A DNA stretch of 14,075 nucleotides, taken from Rhodobacteraceae bacterium UBA6141 (lineage in GTDB: Bacteria > Pseudomonadota > Alphaproteobacteria > Rhodobacterales > Rhodobacteraceae). This document shows positions 1 through 10,700 of the stretch, one piece after another (position 1 is the first letter of the stretch; each line of letters starts with the position of its first letter). The DNA lies in assembly GCA_002423245.1 (NCBI GenBank), contig DIVD01000032.1, positions 33,151 to 47,225 of the forward strand, written 5' to 3'. A program made the position numbers and the translations under genes. A model generated the notes under the pieces. The model was not told the DNA's origin, searched no databases, and saw nothing but the letters and a program-made list of their open reading frames with translations.

Positions 1-1015
1 CGTCGAGGAGCGTATTGTAGAAAAGCACATCTTTGCGTGCGACCGGCGAGTTGCACGGCACGAGGCCCACCTCGCCGAGCCGCCTCGCGCCCGCATCGCC
101 GGAGAGCAGACCCTCCAGCATCTCCAGCCCTTCCCGCGCCTCGATATGCTCCGCGACCCCGTTTCGGAAGGTCACGACCAAACCGTCGACGACGATTCCG
201 CCCAGGGCGATCGGACGTGAGGCCGCCAACCGGCCTTCGACCCGGTCGCGATGTGGGCAGGTGAAGACTTCCTCGGTCGGGAAGTTGCAGACCGGAAGCG
301 CGCCGTTGGCGGCGCGAGATCGACCACCGACCCATTGATGCCCCTCGGCCAGCCCGACTCTAAGATCCGTGCCGCCGCCGACGAAATGAAGCGCGCTGAG
401 GTCAAGGGCCTGAAGTCTTTGGCATCGCGATTCCAATACCACCAGATGGTCACGCCAGGCAGCGACGGGATCGGCCGACTTCACGCGCACGACGTCGAAC
501 ACATCATCCCAAAGCCGGTCGGTCGCCTCGGCGATCGGCAGCGCCGGATAGACCATTCGCGCCCAGCTCTGAGTTACGAAGGGGACGGCGCACCAATTCA
601 CGCGCAGATCGGCCGTGAACGCGCCCTCGGCGGCCGAGGCGGCCGCCATGGCGGCGTGCATGCGGCCGATCCGCTCGGGCGCGACCCCCGTCAGCAGGTC
701 GGGATAGGGGCCGTAGACAAAAAGCCTCGCCGCCCCCCCTTCATAGGCCTTGACCACACCCTCGGAGAGCCAGCCGGCGGCGCGGTCCAACGCCGCGTCT
801 GCGCCATGATCAAAGCGCGCGCGGATCAGGGCGGGGTCTTCGTAGAGGCATGTCACGAGCGGTGCCCCGGCCCGATAGGCGGCTTCGGCGACGTGGCCCA
901 CGAAGGGCTGAGCCACGATGGGGGCAGACACGATCAGGTCCTGCCCCTCGCGCAAATCAAGGCCGGCTGTCACGCAAAGGGTGGCAAAGCGTGCCTGTAG
1001 ATCGTCGAGAGTCAC
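1..1015 (-). CDS. M29-family metallo-aminopeptidase-like protein (3' partial)
   Basis: The first 338 codons read without a stop to the left edge. The start chosen is the GTG at 1015-1013. It overlaps the NRPS stop as GTGA, has a purine run (GGGGG, 1025-1021) five bases upstream, and places the conserved N-terminal segment (AYRAGAPLVTCLYED) where M29 proteins have it. The first in-frame ATG is more than 100 codons in and would delete family sequence. Recognisable M29 signatures are LPIAEATDRLW, VGLAEGHQWVGG, NFPTEEVFTCPHRDRVEG (from residue 244), RRLGEVGLVP and FYNTLLD at the edge. Glu249 and Glu315 fit the first two metal ligands of the AmpS/AmpT family, with the expected spacing of 66. The later His, Tyr and HxD ligands would be off the window. 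Family members are about 370-420 residues, so roughly 40-80 are missing. No signal peptide is visible, so it is probably cytosolic. The fold family also contains NicX-type ring-cleaving dioxygenases, so peptidase activity is inferred. Linkage suggests product processing or self-protection. Confidence 0.9.
   Translation of the reverse strand, partial: MTLDDLQARFATLCVTAGLDLREGQDLIVSAPIVAQPFVGHVAEAAYRAGAPLVTCLYEDPALIRARFDHGADAALDRAAGWLSEGVVKAYEGGAARLFVYGPYPDLLTGVAPERIGRMHAAMAAASAAEGAFTADLRVNWCAVPFVTQSWARMVYPALPIAEATDRLWDDVFDVVRVKSADPVAAWRDHLVVLESRCQRLQALDLSALHFVGGGTDLRVGLAEGHQWVGGRSRAANGALPVCNFPTEEVFTCPHRDRVEGRLAASRPIALGGIVVDGLVVTFRNGVAEHIEAREGLEMLEGLLSGDAGARRLGEVGLVPCNSPVARKDVLFYNTLLD
1012..1015 (-). 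promoter_or_regulatory. GTGA stop/start overlap coupling the NRPS and M29 genes
   Basis: The NRPS ends with codons GTG-TGA (1017-1012). The second GTG (1015-1013) opens the M29 frame, so the TGA stop and the GTG start share four bases. A GGGGGAA run lies five bases before this GTG and could serve as a weak ribosome binding site. Such overlaps usually mean re-initiation by the terminating ribosome and co-expression from one mRNA. No promoter or terminator fits between the two genes. Confidence 0.85.
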
Positions 1016-1755
1016 ACTTTCCCCCGAATCTGCCTGACCGCCGCGGACGACAGCATATGATGATGCTCCGCGTCCACCTGTATGACCCGCAGCGTGCCGC
1101 TTAAGGAGCGCCATGCCTCCGCATCGGCGAAGGATCGATCAAGACCGGGCGTAACGCGGGTCGCCTCGAACAGGATCACTTCACCGTCGAACCGATCGAA
1201 GCGCGCCTCCCATAGAAGACGGGCATTGTTGGTCACGACGCGGGCCATGGCTTGCAACTGCGCAACCGAAAAGCTGCCGAACACATGCCCCTGTGCCTTG
1301 GCCAGAGCGATCAATTGTGCGGCATCGCGCGGTGCGGCCGCCGTCCTGAGATCGGCGCCGTGCGCGATTTCGCTCCAGACGTCGCCGGGTTCCGTGGGCG
1401 ATGTGTCGGGGACCGGGGGGAAGGCGTCGAAGAGCAACACCCGCTCGACCGCTTCCCCCTCGGCGCACAGGCGCGTGGCGATCGCATGGGCGACGCTCCC
1501 GCCAAACGACCAGCCGGCCAAGTGATAGGGACCGGCCGGCTGGATCGAACGGATCGCCGTCAGGCTGATGTCGACCACGTCGAGGAAGGATGTGGCCAAT
1601 GGCGCCTCGGGCAAGAAGCCGCGCGCCTGGATGCCGTAAAGCGGCTGATCGGGGTCGAGCACCGCCAGCAGATTCGTGTAGGGCCAGCACAGGCCGGTTC
1701 CGGGGTGCAGGCAGAACAGTGGCGCGCGGGCGCCTTCAGGCCGAATAGGGAGGAT
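1012..1755 (-). other. Type I thioesterase (TE) domain, chain release
   Basis: This alpha/beta-hydrolase domain starts with the oxyanion-hole segment PLFCLHPGTGLCWPY, as in EntF-like thioesterases. The triad is Ser4189 in AGWSFGG (1509-1507), Asp4216 in LLFDAFPP (1428-1426) and His4337 in DAEHHHML (1065-1063). It takes the chain from PCP3 and releases it by hydrolysis, cyclisation or possibly oligomerisation. The sequence alone does not decide which. The protein ends 16 residues after the catalytic histidine. Confidence 0.94.
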
Positions 1756-4700
1756 GACATCGAAGGCGGCGTCCGGCTCGGCCACCACGCCGATCCGCTT
1801 GGCCATCTCGGCGATCACCGGGTGAGCGAAGATGGTTTCGATCGGCAGTTCGCGATCAAGCCGCGCGCTGACCTGCACGGCCAATTGCGCGGCGAGCAGG
1901 GAATGGCCGCCGAGTTCGAAGAAATTGTCGGTTGGGACAACTTCCTCCAATCCCAGGATGTCCGCGACGATGGCGCAGAACGCCATCTCCTCCGGCGCGC
2001 TCGCTTGGGGCGCGACATCGGAGCGGACCGCATCCTTCGGTCCGGACGGCAAGGCCGCGAGGTCCAGCTTGCCGTTGGGCGTCAGCGGGATGTTGGTCAC
2101 GAGACGCCACTGGCCGGGGATCATGTAGTGCGGCAGGGTTCGGGCGAGGTCGCGCCTCACCGCGTCGACGTCCGGTGCGCTCGGACCCGATGGAACCAGC
2201 CAGGCCATGAGCTGGGACCGCTCGGCCTCATCCCTAACCCGCACGACAGCCTGGGCGATATCGGACCGGGTGCATAGGGCAGCCTCGATTTCACCCAGTT
2301 CGATGCGGAAGCCTCGCCATTTGACCTGACGGTCCAGGCGGCCGTGGAAGATCAACTGGCCGTCCTCGTCCCAGCAGGCGCGATCGCCGGTTCGATAGAG
2401 GCGCTGACCCTCCTCGAAAGGATTGGCGACGAAGCGCGCGGCGGTGAGCGCCGGGCGCGCATGATAACCCTGCGCGAGACCCGTTCCGGCAATATAGAGA
2501 TCGCCGATCACCCCGGTCGGGCACGGCCGAAACCGCTCATCCAGAACGTAGGCCCGGACATTCGCGATCGGACCACCTATGAGCGGCGGGCGCGTTCCGT
2601 CCAGCGCCGGACTCATGGTGGCGAACACCGTGGTTTCGGTCGGGCCATAGCCGTTGTGGACAGCGCAATGGCGCGCCCATGCTCCCGCCGTTGCGGGCGG
2701 GCAGACTTCGCCGCCGAGGATGAGCTTTCGGACGGCAAGTCCACCACCGTCACCATTGAAGGGGAGCAGACGGCCAAAGGCGCTCGGCGTCTGATTGAGG
2801 ATTGTCACCCGCTCATCGGCCAACAGGGCAAGGAACCCTTGCGGGGCCCGCGCGATCGCCGGCGGGACGACCACCAGTCGGCCGCCACGCAGCAGCGGAC
2901 CCCAAATCTCCCACACCGAAAAGTCGAAGGCGTAGGAATGGAACCAAGTCCAGACGTCGGCTTCGCCGAAGCCGAACCGATCGGCAGCGGCCATCAGGTG
3001 CATCAGGTTTGCATGGCTGTTGACGACCGCCTTCGGCTGGCCGGTGCTGCCTGAGGTGTAGATCAGATAGGCGGGGTGCTGCGGCGAGAGCTGCGCACGG
3101 CGGTCCAATGCGCTTGGCGGCCGCGACGCGCGCTGCGCCAAATCCGACAGTGTCTCAGCGGCGTCGATGGCGATGACCACGCCGAGCCACCGAGGCGCCA
3201 GCGTCGCCGCAAGGTCGCTCGTGGTGACGATGACCTTCGGCTGCGTTTGCTCGAGGCTGAAGTCTCGCCGCAAGGCCGGAGAGTCGGGCTCGATCGGAAG
3301 ATACGCGCCGCCCGCCTTAAGGATGGCGAGGATCGTGACGATCGTCGCCGAACAGCGGTGCATTTGCACGGCCACCACATCGCCCGGTCCCACGCCCTCG
3401 GCGATCAGCCGCCAGGCCACGCGATTGGCTTGCTCGTCGAGCGCGCGGTAGCTCAGCGTTGTCCCCATGTCGGTCACTGCGCCACGGTCGGGACTGCGAG
3501 CGGCCTGGGCCTCGAACATATCGACCACGGTGCCGGCAGCGACAGGCGCGGCGGTCTCGTTGTTGGCCTGGGTCAGTCTGGTTCGCTCTCCGGCCAGGAA
3601 TAGGTCGAGCCTCGCCACGTCTGCGTGGCGATCGGCCAACATCGACCTGAGAACCTGTTCAAGCCGCGCCAGTAGTTCTGGGCCGCTTGCGGAAGCCAAC
3701 TTGCCCTTGAGATGGAGTCGGAAGGACAGTGCCGGTCCGGGCTGAACGACCAGGCTTAGGGGATAGTGCGTACCGCTACTTCCGGACACCGACGCAAGCG
3801 GCAGCCCTCCAGCGCGGCCGTGCCCGCCCTCGCTCGGGAAGTTCTCGAAGGTGAACAGCGTGTCGAACGACGGTCCTTCCGTGAGCCGGCTGATGTCCGA
3901 AAGCGGCAGGTGCTGAAACGGGATCATCGATCCTTGTTCGCGCTGCACGCGACGCAGGAAATCAGCCACGGATTCGTCCGGGCGCAGCGTGACGCGAACC
4001 GGCGTGGTGGTGATGAGCAGGCCGACCATGCGTTCGATGTCGGGCACGGCCGCGTGGCGGCCAGCGCTGACGATGCCCAGGCAGAAGTCATTCCGGCCCG
4101 ATAGCCGCGACAGCACGAGCCCCCAGGCGCCTTGCACCAAAGTAGCGAGGGTGATGCCTTCGCCCGTCGCCAGCGCTTCCAATTGGGCCGTCATAGTGCA
4201 GGACAGGCTAAGTTCGCTTTCCGACACGTTGTCGGGCATGTCGGTCCTGCCGCCGGTCAGCGAGGCAGTTTCCAAGCCGTCGAGATAGTTCCGCCAGGCG
4301 TTGCGTGCTTCCTCGTCATCCTGCGCGCCGAGCCAGCGCAGATAGGATTTGAACCGGGCCGGATGAGGCAACATGGCCCCGTCGCCGTCATGGCGATAGA
4401 GCGCGTCCAGCTCTTGCAGCAAGAGCGCGCCGGACCAGCCATCGACGACCATGTGGTGCATTGTCAGCAAAAGTTGGTCGCGCGCCCCGTCTCCCTCGAT
4501 CAGCGAAGCACGGATGAGCGATCCGCCGATGAGATCGAACCCCCGCGCTCGATCTTCGGCCGCGATCCGACCAAAGCCATCGGGCGCGCCATCGTTCAGA
4601 GCCACCCTTTGTAAAGGCAGCGACGCCTGCAAGGGCACGAGTTGCACAGGCCGACCGTGCCGATCATGGGCGAGCCGCACAGTCAGGCCGGAATGCCGCT

Positions 4701-7700
4701 TGACCAGCGAATTCAGCGCCCGTTGCAACCTGTCCGGATCAAGCGGCCCATCGAGTTCGAGACGAAGCTGGACGAGATAGGGATCCTCCTGCCCGGCTGT
4801 CCGCTGCGAATGGAACAGCAAGCCGGCCTGCATCGCCGTGAGCGGCCATATGTCATCCAGTTCAGGAACGATCGCTGCGAAAGCGTCGATCTGGGCCTGA
4901 TCATATGACACGAGGTCGAAATCGCTGGGCGAGGGTCCGCCAGCGCCGGGCGTCGCAGCATGGCGCACCAACGCCTGGAGAGCGGTGTTCCAGGCGTCGG
5001 CAAGGTCGTGCATCGCCGTCTCGCCGATCAGCCGGGGTGCATATTGCCATACTGCGTCTAGCCGCGGCCCGTCGGGCGTTTCATGCACCGCGCAGTTCAG
5101 GCTGATCACATGATCCAACGGCCTGTCGTGCTCGGCTCCACCGAAGACCGCGGCATACGTGTCGGCCGGGGTAAACGGCTCATTCCGTGGACGACCGAAA
5201 CGGCCAAGATAGTTAAAGGCGATTTGCAGGTCCGCACCGCCGCTCAGCACCGTTCGTCCTTCATCGTCGAGATGCCGCAGCAAACCGTAGCCGACGCCGG
5301 CATGAGGCAGCGTGCGTAGCTGCTCCTTGATCCGCTTGAACGCCCGCCCGGCGTCGCTTCCGCCGGCCATAGCGTCGGTCAGATCGATATCACCCGCATC
5401 GAGATGCACCGGGAAGAGGCTGGTGAACCAGCCGATGGTGCGGGTCAGGTCCGCCGCCGCATCCAGCGGCTCGCGGCCGTGCCCTTCCAGGTCCAGCGTC
5501 AGCGCTGGCCGTCCGTCCTTGCCGGCTCGTTCGCTCCAGACAGCGACCGCCAGCACCAAGGCTGTCAACAGCACATCATTGATGCGCGCCCGGAACGCGG
5601 ATGGGACGCGCGTGAGCAATTCGCTGGTTGTCGCGCTTGGCAGAGAACGATTGATATAGCCGGCCTCTCCCACCCGATCTCGCCGAGGATCGAGCCGGTC
5701 GGACGTGAACGCGACCCCCGCGCTCTCTACCATCGCCCGCCAGTAAGGCAGCTCGTTTCGATGGATAGAGATTGCTGCGGTCTGCGCCAGCGACCACTGC
5801 CGAAAGCTCGTCGTCTTACGGCCGAGGTCGATCGGTCCGCCTTTCTCGGCCTGTGCATAGGCGCGGGCGAGATCTTCTGCCAGGATGCGCCAGGAGGCCC
5901 CGTCGATCGCGAAATGGTGGATCACGAGCAGCAGATGCCCAAGCTGCGATGGCCCTGCGTCGGCCCATACCCCTTCCACCATCCGGCCGGATGATGGCTT
6001 GAGTCGCGCGACGGCCTCCGTGTAGGCCGCCTTCAGCGCGGCATCGCGCTCGGCGGCCGTGTTCTCGGCCGTCATCAGCCGGCGTAGCGACGCGGGTTCG
6101 CCGGTGTTCGGCGGCGGAATGCACATGCCCCCAGCGTCATCGACCGTCAGGCGCAGCGCGTCATGGTGGGCGATAATCGCCGCCAGAGCGCGCTCCAGGG
6201 CGTCGACGTTCAGCCGGGCCGGTGTCAGCAGCACACTGGCCTGATGGAAGCTGCGCCAGCGGTCGCTGCGGCTGGTCGCGTGATGGATGATGGGCGTGGC
6301 GGCGACACCGCCTTCCGCCACATCCTCCTGCTCGGGCTCCTCCGGTCCAAAATGAGCCGCCGCCGCGAGATCCCGCAGCACCGGGTGCAGGAAGACATCG
6401 CGCGGCGAGAGCGCCAGTCCTTGCTCCCGGGCGAGACTGACGAGTCGGATCGAGCTGATGCTGTCGCCACCCAGGTGAAAGAAATTGCCGTCGAGATCGA
6501 CCGCATCGAGCGACAGAAGGTCGGCGACGATCGCACACAAGATGCGCTCGCGGGCATTCCGGGGCGCTTGCGCCGGCCGAGATGCTCGCCGGACCATGCC
6601 GCGCAATGTCTGCCGATCGAGTTTGCCGGACGCGGTCATCGGCAAGGCGTCGATCAGGACGATGTCTTGCGGAATGAACGGCGGGGCCAGCTTGGTCTCG
6701 AGCGTTTCCCGGATGCTCCGCGCTATGCGTTGACGAAGCGCGCTGTCCAGCGGGCTTGCGGCCGGCGGACTGGCGTCCCTGCCGGTGGCGCTTCCCGGCA
6801 TTTGTACGGGGCGGTCATCGCCGGCCCGGAACAGGACATCGAGCCTGCCGCCCAGATGCCCCGCCGCCAGGCTGATATCGACCCGATAACCGAGGGCTTG
6901 CCCCAGGCGGTGCAGGTCTTTGGGTTCGACGCCGGGCGAAAGCAGTGCCATGTCGCCGTCCATCAAACAGGTGGCGTCGCAATAGGCGGCGATCGTCTGG
7001 GCGTTGGGCACGGCGCGGAGCGCCAGGACCGGCGGCCGCGCCGCCAACCGCTCCTGGATGGAGTCGATCTCGGCCAAGCCGCCGTCCATCCATTCGAAGG
7101 CCGACGCGTCAACGCAATCGCCGACGGTGCGGATCAGCACGTCGTATCGGAATTGGTTCAGCTCGCCAGGGAAATCTCCCCTTTTCGGCAGAACCTCGAC
7201 TTGCGCGATCTGCGAAAAGCGTCTGCGTAGCCCCATGAAAAAGGCGGGGTCGAGCAGCAACTCCCGTTCCTGCTCAGCCTTGCGCCGCACAAGCTCACGA
7301 AGTTCCGCAGCATCCACATCCGGGCGGCAGCGGCGCCGTTCGACGGAGAGGTTGAAGGCGTCCTGCAATCCCTTGTGGCGGACATCGCCGATGAAGATGG
7401 TCCCGCCCGGTTCGACCGAGGTCTCGATCAACTGGGCGATGATCTCGACCAGGTAGGTCTCATCGGCAAAATATTGCGCGACGGACGGCAGGATGATTGT
7501 GTCGAACCGGCCGAGCGCCAGCCCTTCGATCTCGTGCGCGGCCGCGCGATGGAATTTCGCCCGCGCCAGCCCCGGCATGCGATTTACCAATGCCGCATCG
7601 CCTTGCAGGGACCGCAAATGCGCGATTCGCCGTCTGGAGATGTCAACGCCGACATAGGTCTCGGTCGCGCCGAGCAACGGGAAGGTAATCAGCCCCGCGC

Positions 7701-10700
7701 CGCAGCCGATTTCCAAGAGCCTGCGTGGCGCAAGGTCGGCGATGCGGGCCACGGCGCCATCGACATAGTCGCGCATTTCCGCGGTGGACAGCGGTTCGCC
7801 CGTGTAGGCGCTGTTCCAGCCGCGCGTATCGAAGGTCGGATCGGCGACCTCACCGGAAACGATGCCATCGTCCTCGACCTCGCGCCATGCCTCGACATGA
7901 TCGCGCGCGCACGCCCGGCGCAGGGCCTCAATCGCATCGCCCCGGCGCATAGGCGCCACATAGGCGGTCAGGGCCATACGGCCTTCGGCGTTTGGCGCGG
8001 CGTCGATGGCGACCTGTTCGACCAAGGGCATGGCCGCGATGGCCGCCGCCACCTCGCCGGGTTCGACGCGGACGCCGCGGATCTTCACCTGGTCATCGAG
8101 CCGGCCATGAAAATCGAGCTGGCCGTCAGCGCGCCATGCCGCGAGGTCGCCGGTGCGGTACATGCGGGCGCCGGACGCGCGGGCGAAGGGATCGGCCACG
8201 AACCGTGTGGCGGTAAGCGCGGGCTGCGCGACATAGCCCTGCGCGAGCGCTTCGCCCCCGATGTAGATCTCGCCCACCGTGCCGGACGGGCAAGGACGCA
8301 GGGCGCCATCGAGGACATAGACGCGCACGCCGGCGATCGCCCGACCGATCGGAGCGCCGCCATCCCGCTTGAGGGGAGCGCTCATCGTCGCGCAGACGGT
8401 CGTTTCGGTCGGGCCGTAGGCGTTGAACAGGCGGACGCGCGCGCTCCAGGCGGCGGCCAGGTCGGCGGGGCAGGCTTCACCGGCGACGATGACTGCCCGC
8501 AAGGTCCGACCGGCTTGCGGGGACAGAGTCTGCAACGCGGTCGGCGTGAAGGTGGCATGGGTGATGGCGGCGCTGTCGAGCAACCGCGCCAGGTCGTCGC
8601 CGGCGCGCTCGTGAGCGCCCGCGATCACCAAGGTCGCGCCGCGCGTCAGGGTCATCGCCAATTCCGAGACCGATGCGTCGAAGGCGCAGGACGCCAGTTG
8701 AACCACGCGGTCGCCCGGTCCGATCCCAAGGCGATCCGCCTGGGCCGTGGCCAAGCTCGGCAAACCGCGATGCGGCACCAACACGCCCTTGGCTCGGCCC
8801 GTGCTGCCGGAGGTGTGGATCAGATAGGCCGGATGATCGCCGCGCAGGGGAGCCGTGCGGTCTTCGTTCCGAGGCGCGACCTCTGATTCCTCAGCGATCT
8901 CGCTGGCGATGGGGGCGTCGTCCAACACGAGCCGCGAGAGGTTGGCCGGCAACCGGGCCGACAAATCGCCGGTCGTCAGCGTTAGCTTGGGCGTTGCATC
9001 GGCCAGCAACTGCCCCAGGCGCTGCGGCGGATGATCCGGGTCCAGCGGCATGAAGGCCGCGCCGGTCTTCATCACAGCCAAGACGGCGCGCACCATGAGC
9101 GCGGATCGGGCGAACTGTGTCGCCACGATGTCCCCCGGCCCTACGCCCAGTCTGATCAGGCGCCAGGCCAGCCGGTTGGCTTCGGCGTCGAGTGTCGCAT
9201 AATCGATGGTGTCCCCCCCATCGATGATCGCGGCCAGGCCAGGCGTCGCCGCGACCTGCGCCTCGAACTGCGAAGCCAAGGAAGAGCTCGCCAGCGCGGT
9301 GGGCTGCGGCAGTCCGTCCAGCAGCCGGGCGCGTTCGGCGGGGGACAGGACATCGAGCCGCGCGATCGGTTGCCGGGGCGCGCGGGCGACCTGCTCCAGC
9401 AGCCGCACGAAGGCGTCGCCATAGCGTTGGACATCGCCGGCGAGCAGGAGGTCGGCGTTGTAGTGGAACCGCAGGCCCAGCGCCGCCCCCGGCAGGACGG
9501 CGACACTGAGCGGATAATGATTGCTGTTATGGCCGCTGACATCGGTCAGCGGCAGGTCGTCGGCCGACTGCGCGGGCGGCGGCGGCTCGACCGGATAGTT
9601 CTCATAGGTGAAGAGGGTATCGAACAGGGCTGCGACGCCAAGATGCTTGTGGATCTCGATCAGCGAGAGATGCTGATGCGGCATGAGGTTCGCCGCATCA
9701 CGCTGAAGCGCCTGGAGCAGGTCGAGGCCGGTGCGTGCTCCCCGCAACGACAGGCGCACGGGCGTCGTCGTGATGACGGCGCCCAGCATATCCTCGATCC
9801 CAGCGACCGGCGCTTGCCGCCCCGAGCTGACCACGCCGAAACAGACATCCGTTCGGTTGAGCAGCAGGCCCAGGGTCAAGCCCCAGACGCCTTGCAGCAC
9901 ACTCGCGACCGTAAGGCCGTGATCGCGCGCCATCTGCGACAATCGAGCGGACAAGGCGCGGCTCAACAGCCGTTCCTGCATGGCCTGATGGGCCGAGGCG
10001 GCCCGGCTCGCGCCGGGGGCAACCAATGTCGGTTCGGTCAGACCGTCGAGATAGCGCCCCCAGGCCTCGCGCGCGGCGTCCCGGTCCTGAGCAACGTGCC
10101 ACGCCAGATAATCCCGGAAATCCGCCGGCGGCGGAAGAGCGCCGGCCGCGCCATCGGCCCGGTAGAGCGCGACGAGATCACGGAAGAAAATGGTCGTCGC
10201 CCAGCCGTCGCCGAGCAGGTGATGCTGGCTGAGCAGCAGGCGGTTGCGGTCCGGCGCCAGCTTCAGCAAGGTCGCGCGCATCAGCGGCGCGACATCCAGC
10301 GCGATGCGTTGCGCGCGGTCGGCGCGGGCCAAGGCGTCGACCTGGGCGGCCTGCGCCTCCGCCGCCAAGTGGGTCAGGTCCATCTCCCGCCACGCCAGGC
10401 CGCAATCGCGCATGACGAGTTGCACCGGACGCTTGTCGCCATCCTCGTGGAAGGACACGCGCAGGCTGCGATGACGTTCCAGCAGGGCATGGAAGCTGCG
10501 CCGCAGCCGTTCAGGGTCGAGAGACCCCTCGAAGGTCAGGATCAGCTGGACGAGATAAGGATCTTCTCCGTCTGCGCCAGCGCCCCCATAGGCCGCATGG
10601 AACCAGATGCCTTGCTGCAACGGCGTAAGGGGCCAGGCGTCTTCGGCGTCGGGATGGGTTCGCCGGAGATGCGCGAGCGTTTCCTCGGGGTAGAAGGCTG

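Noticed and set aside
251..1000. 249-codon plus-strand frame in the left kilobase
   Set aside because: It is the codon-paired antisense of the M29 gene, whose minus-strand translation has clear family motifs.
1510..1543. Perfect 10-base inverted repeat (CCAGCCGGCC / GGCCGGCTGG) with a 14-base loop
   Set aside because: It lies inside the TE active-site region (QPAGPYHLAGW), far from any gene end and without a T-run. The repeats follow from GC-rich codons for Pro, Ala and Gly, so it is not a convincing terminator or regulatory hairpin.
7375..8886. 503-codon open frame on the plus strand opposite A2
   Set aside because: Same exact codon-paired antisense phase and no recognisable protein family.
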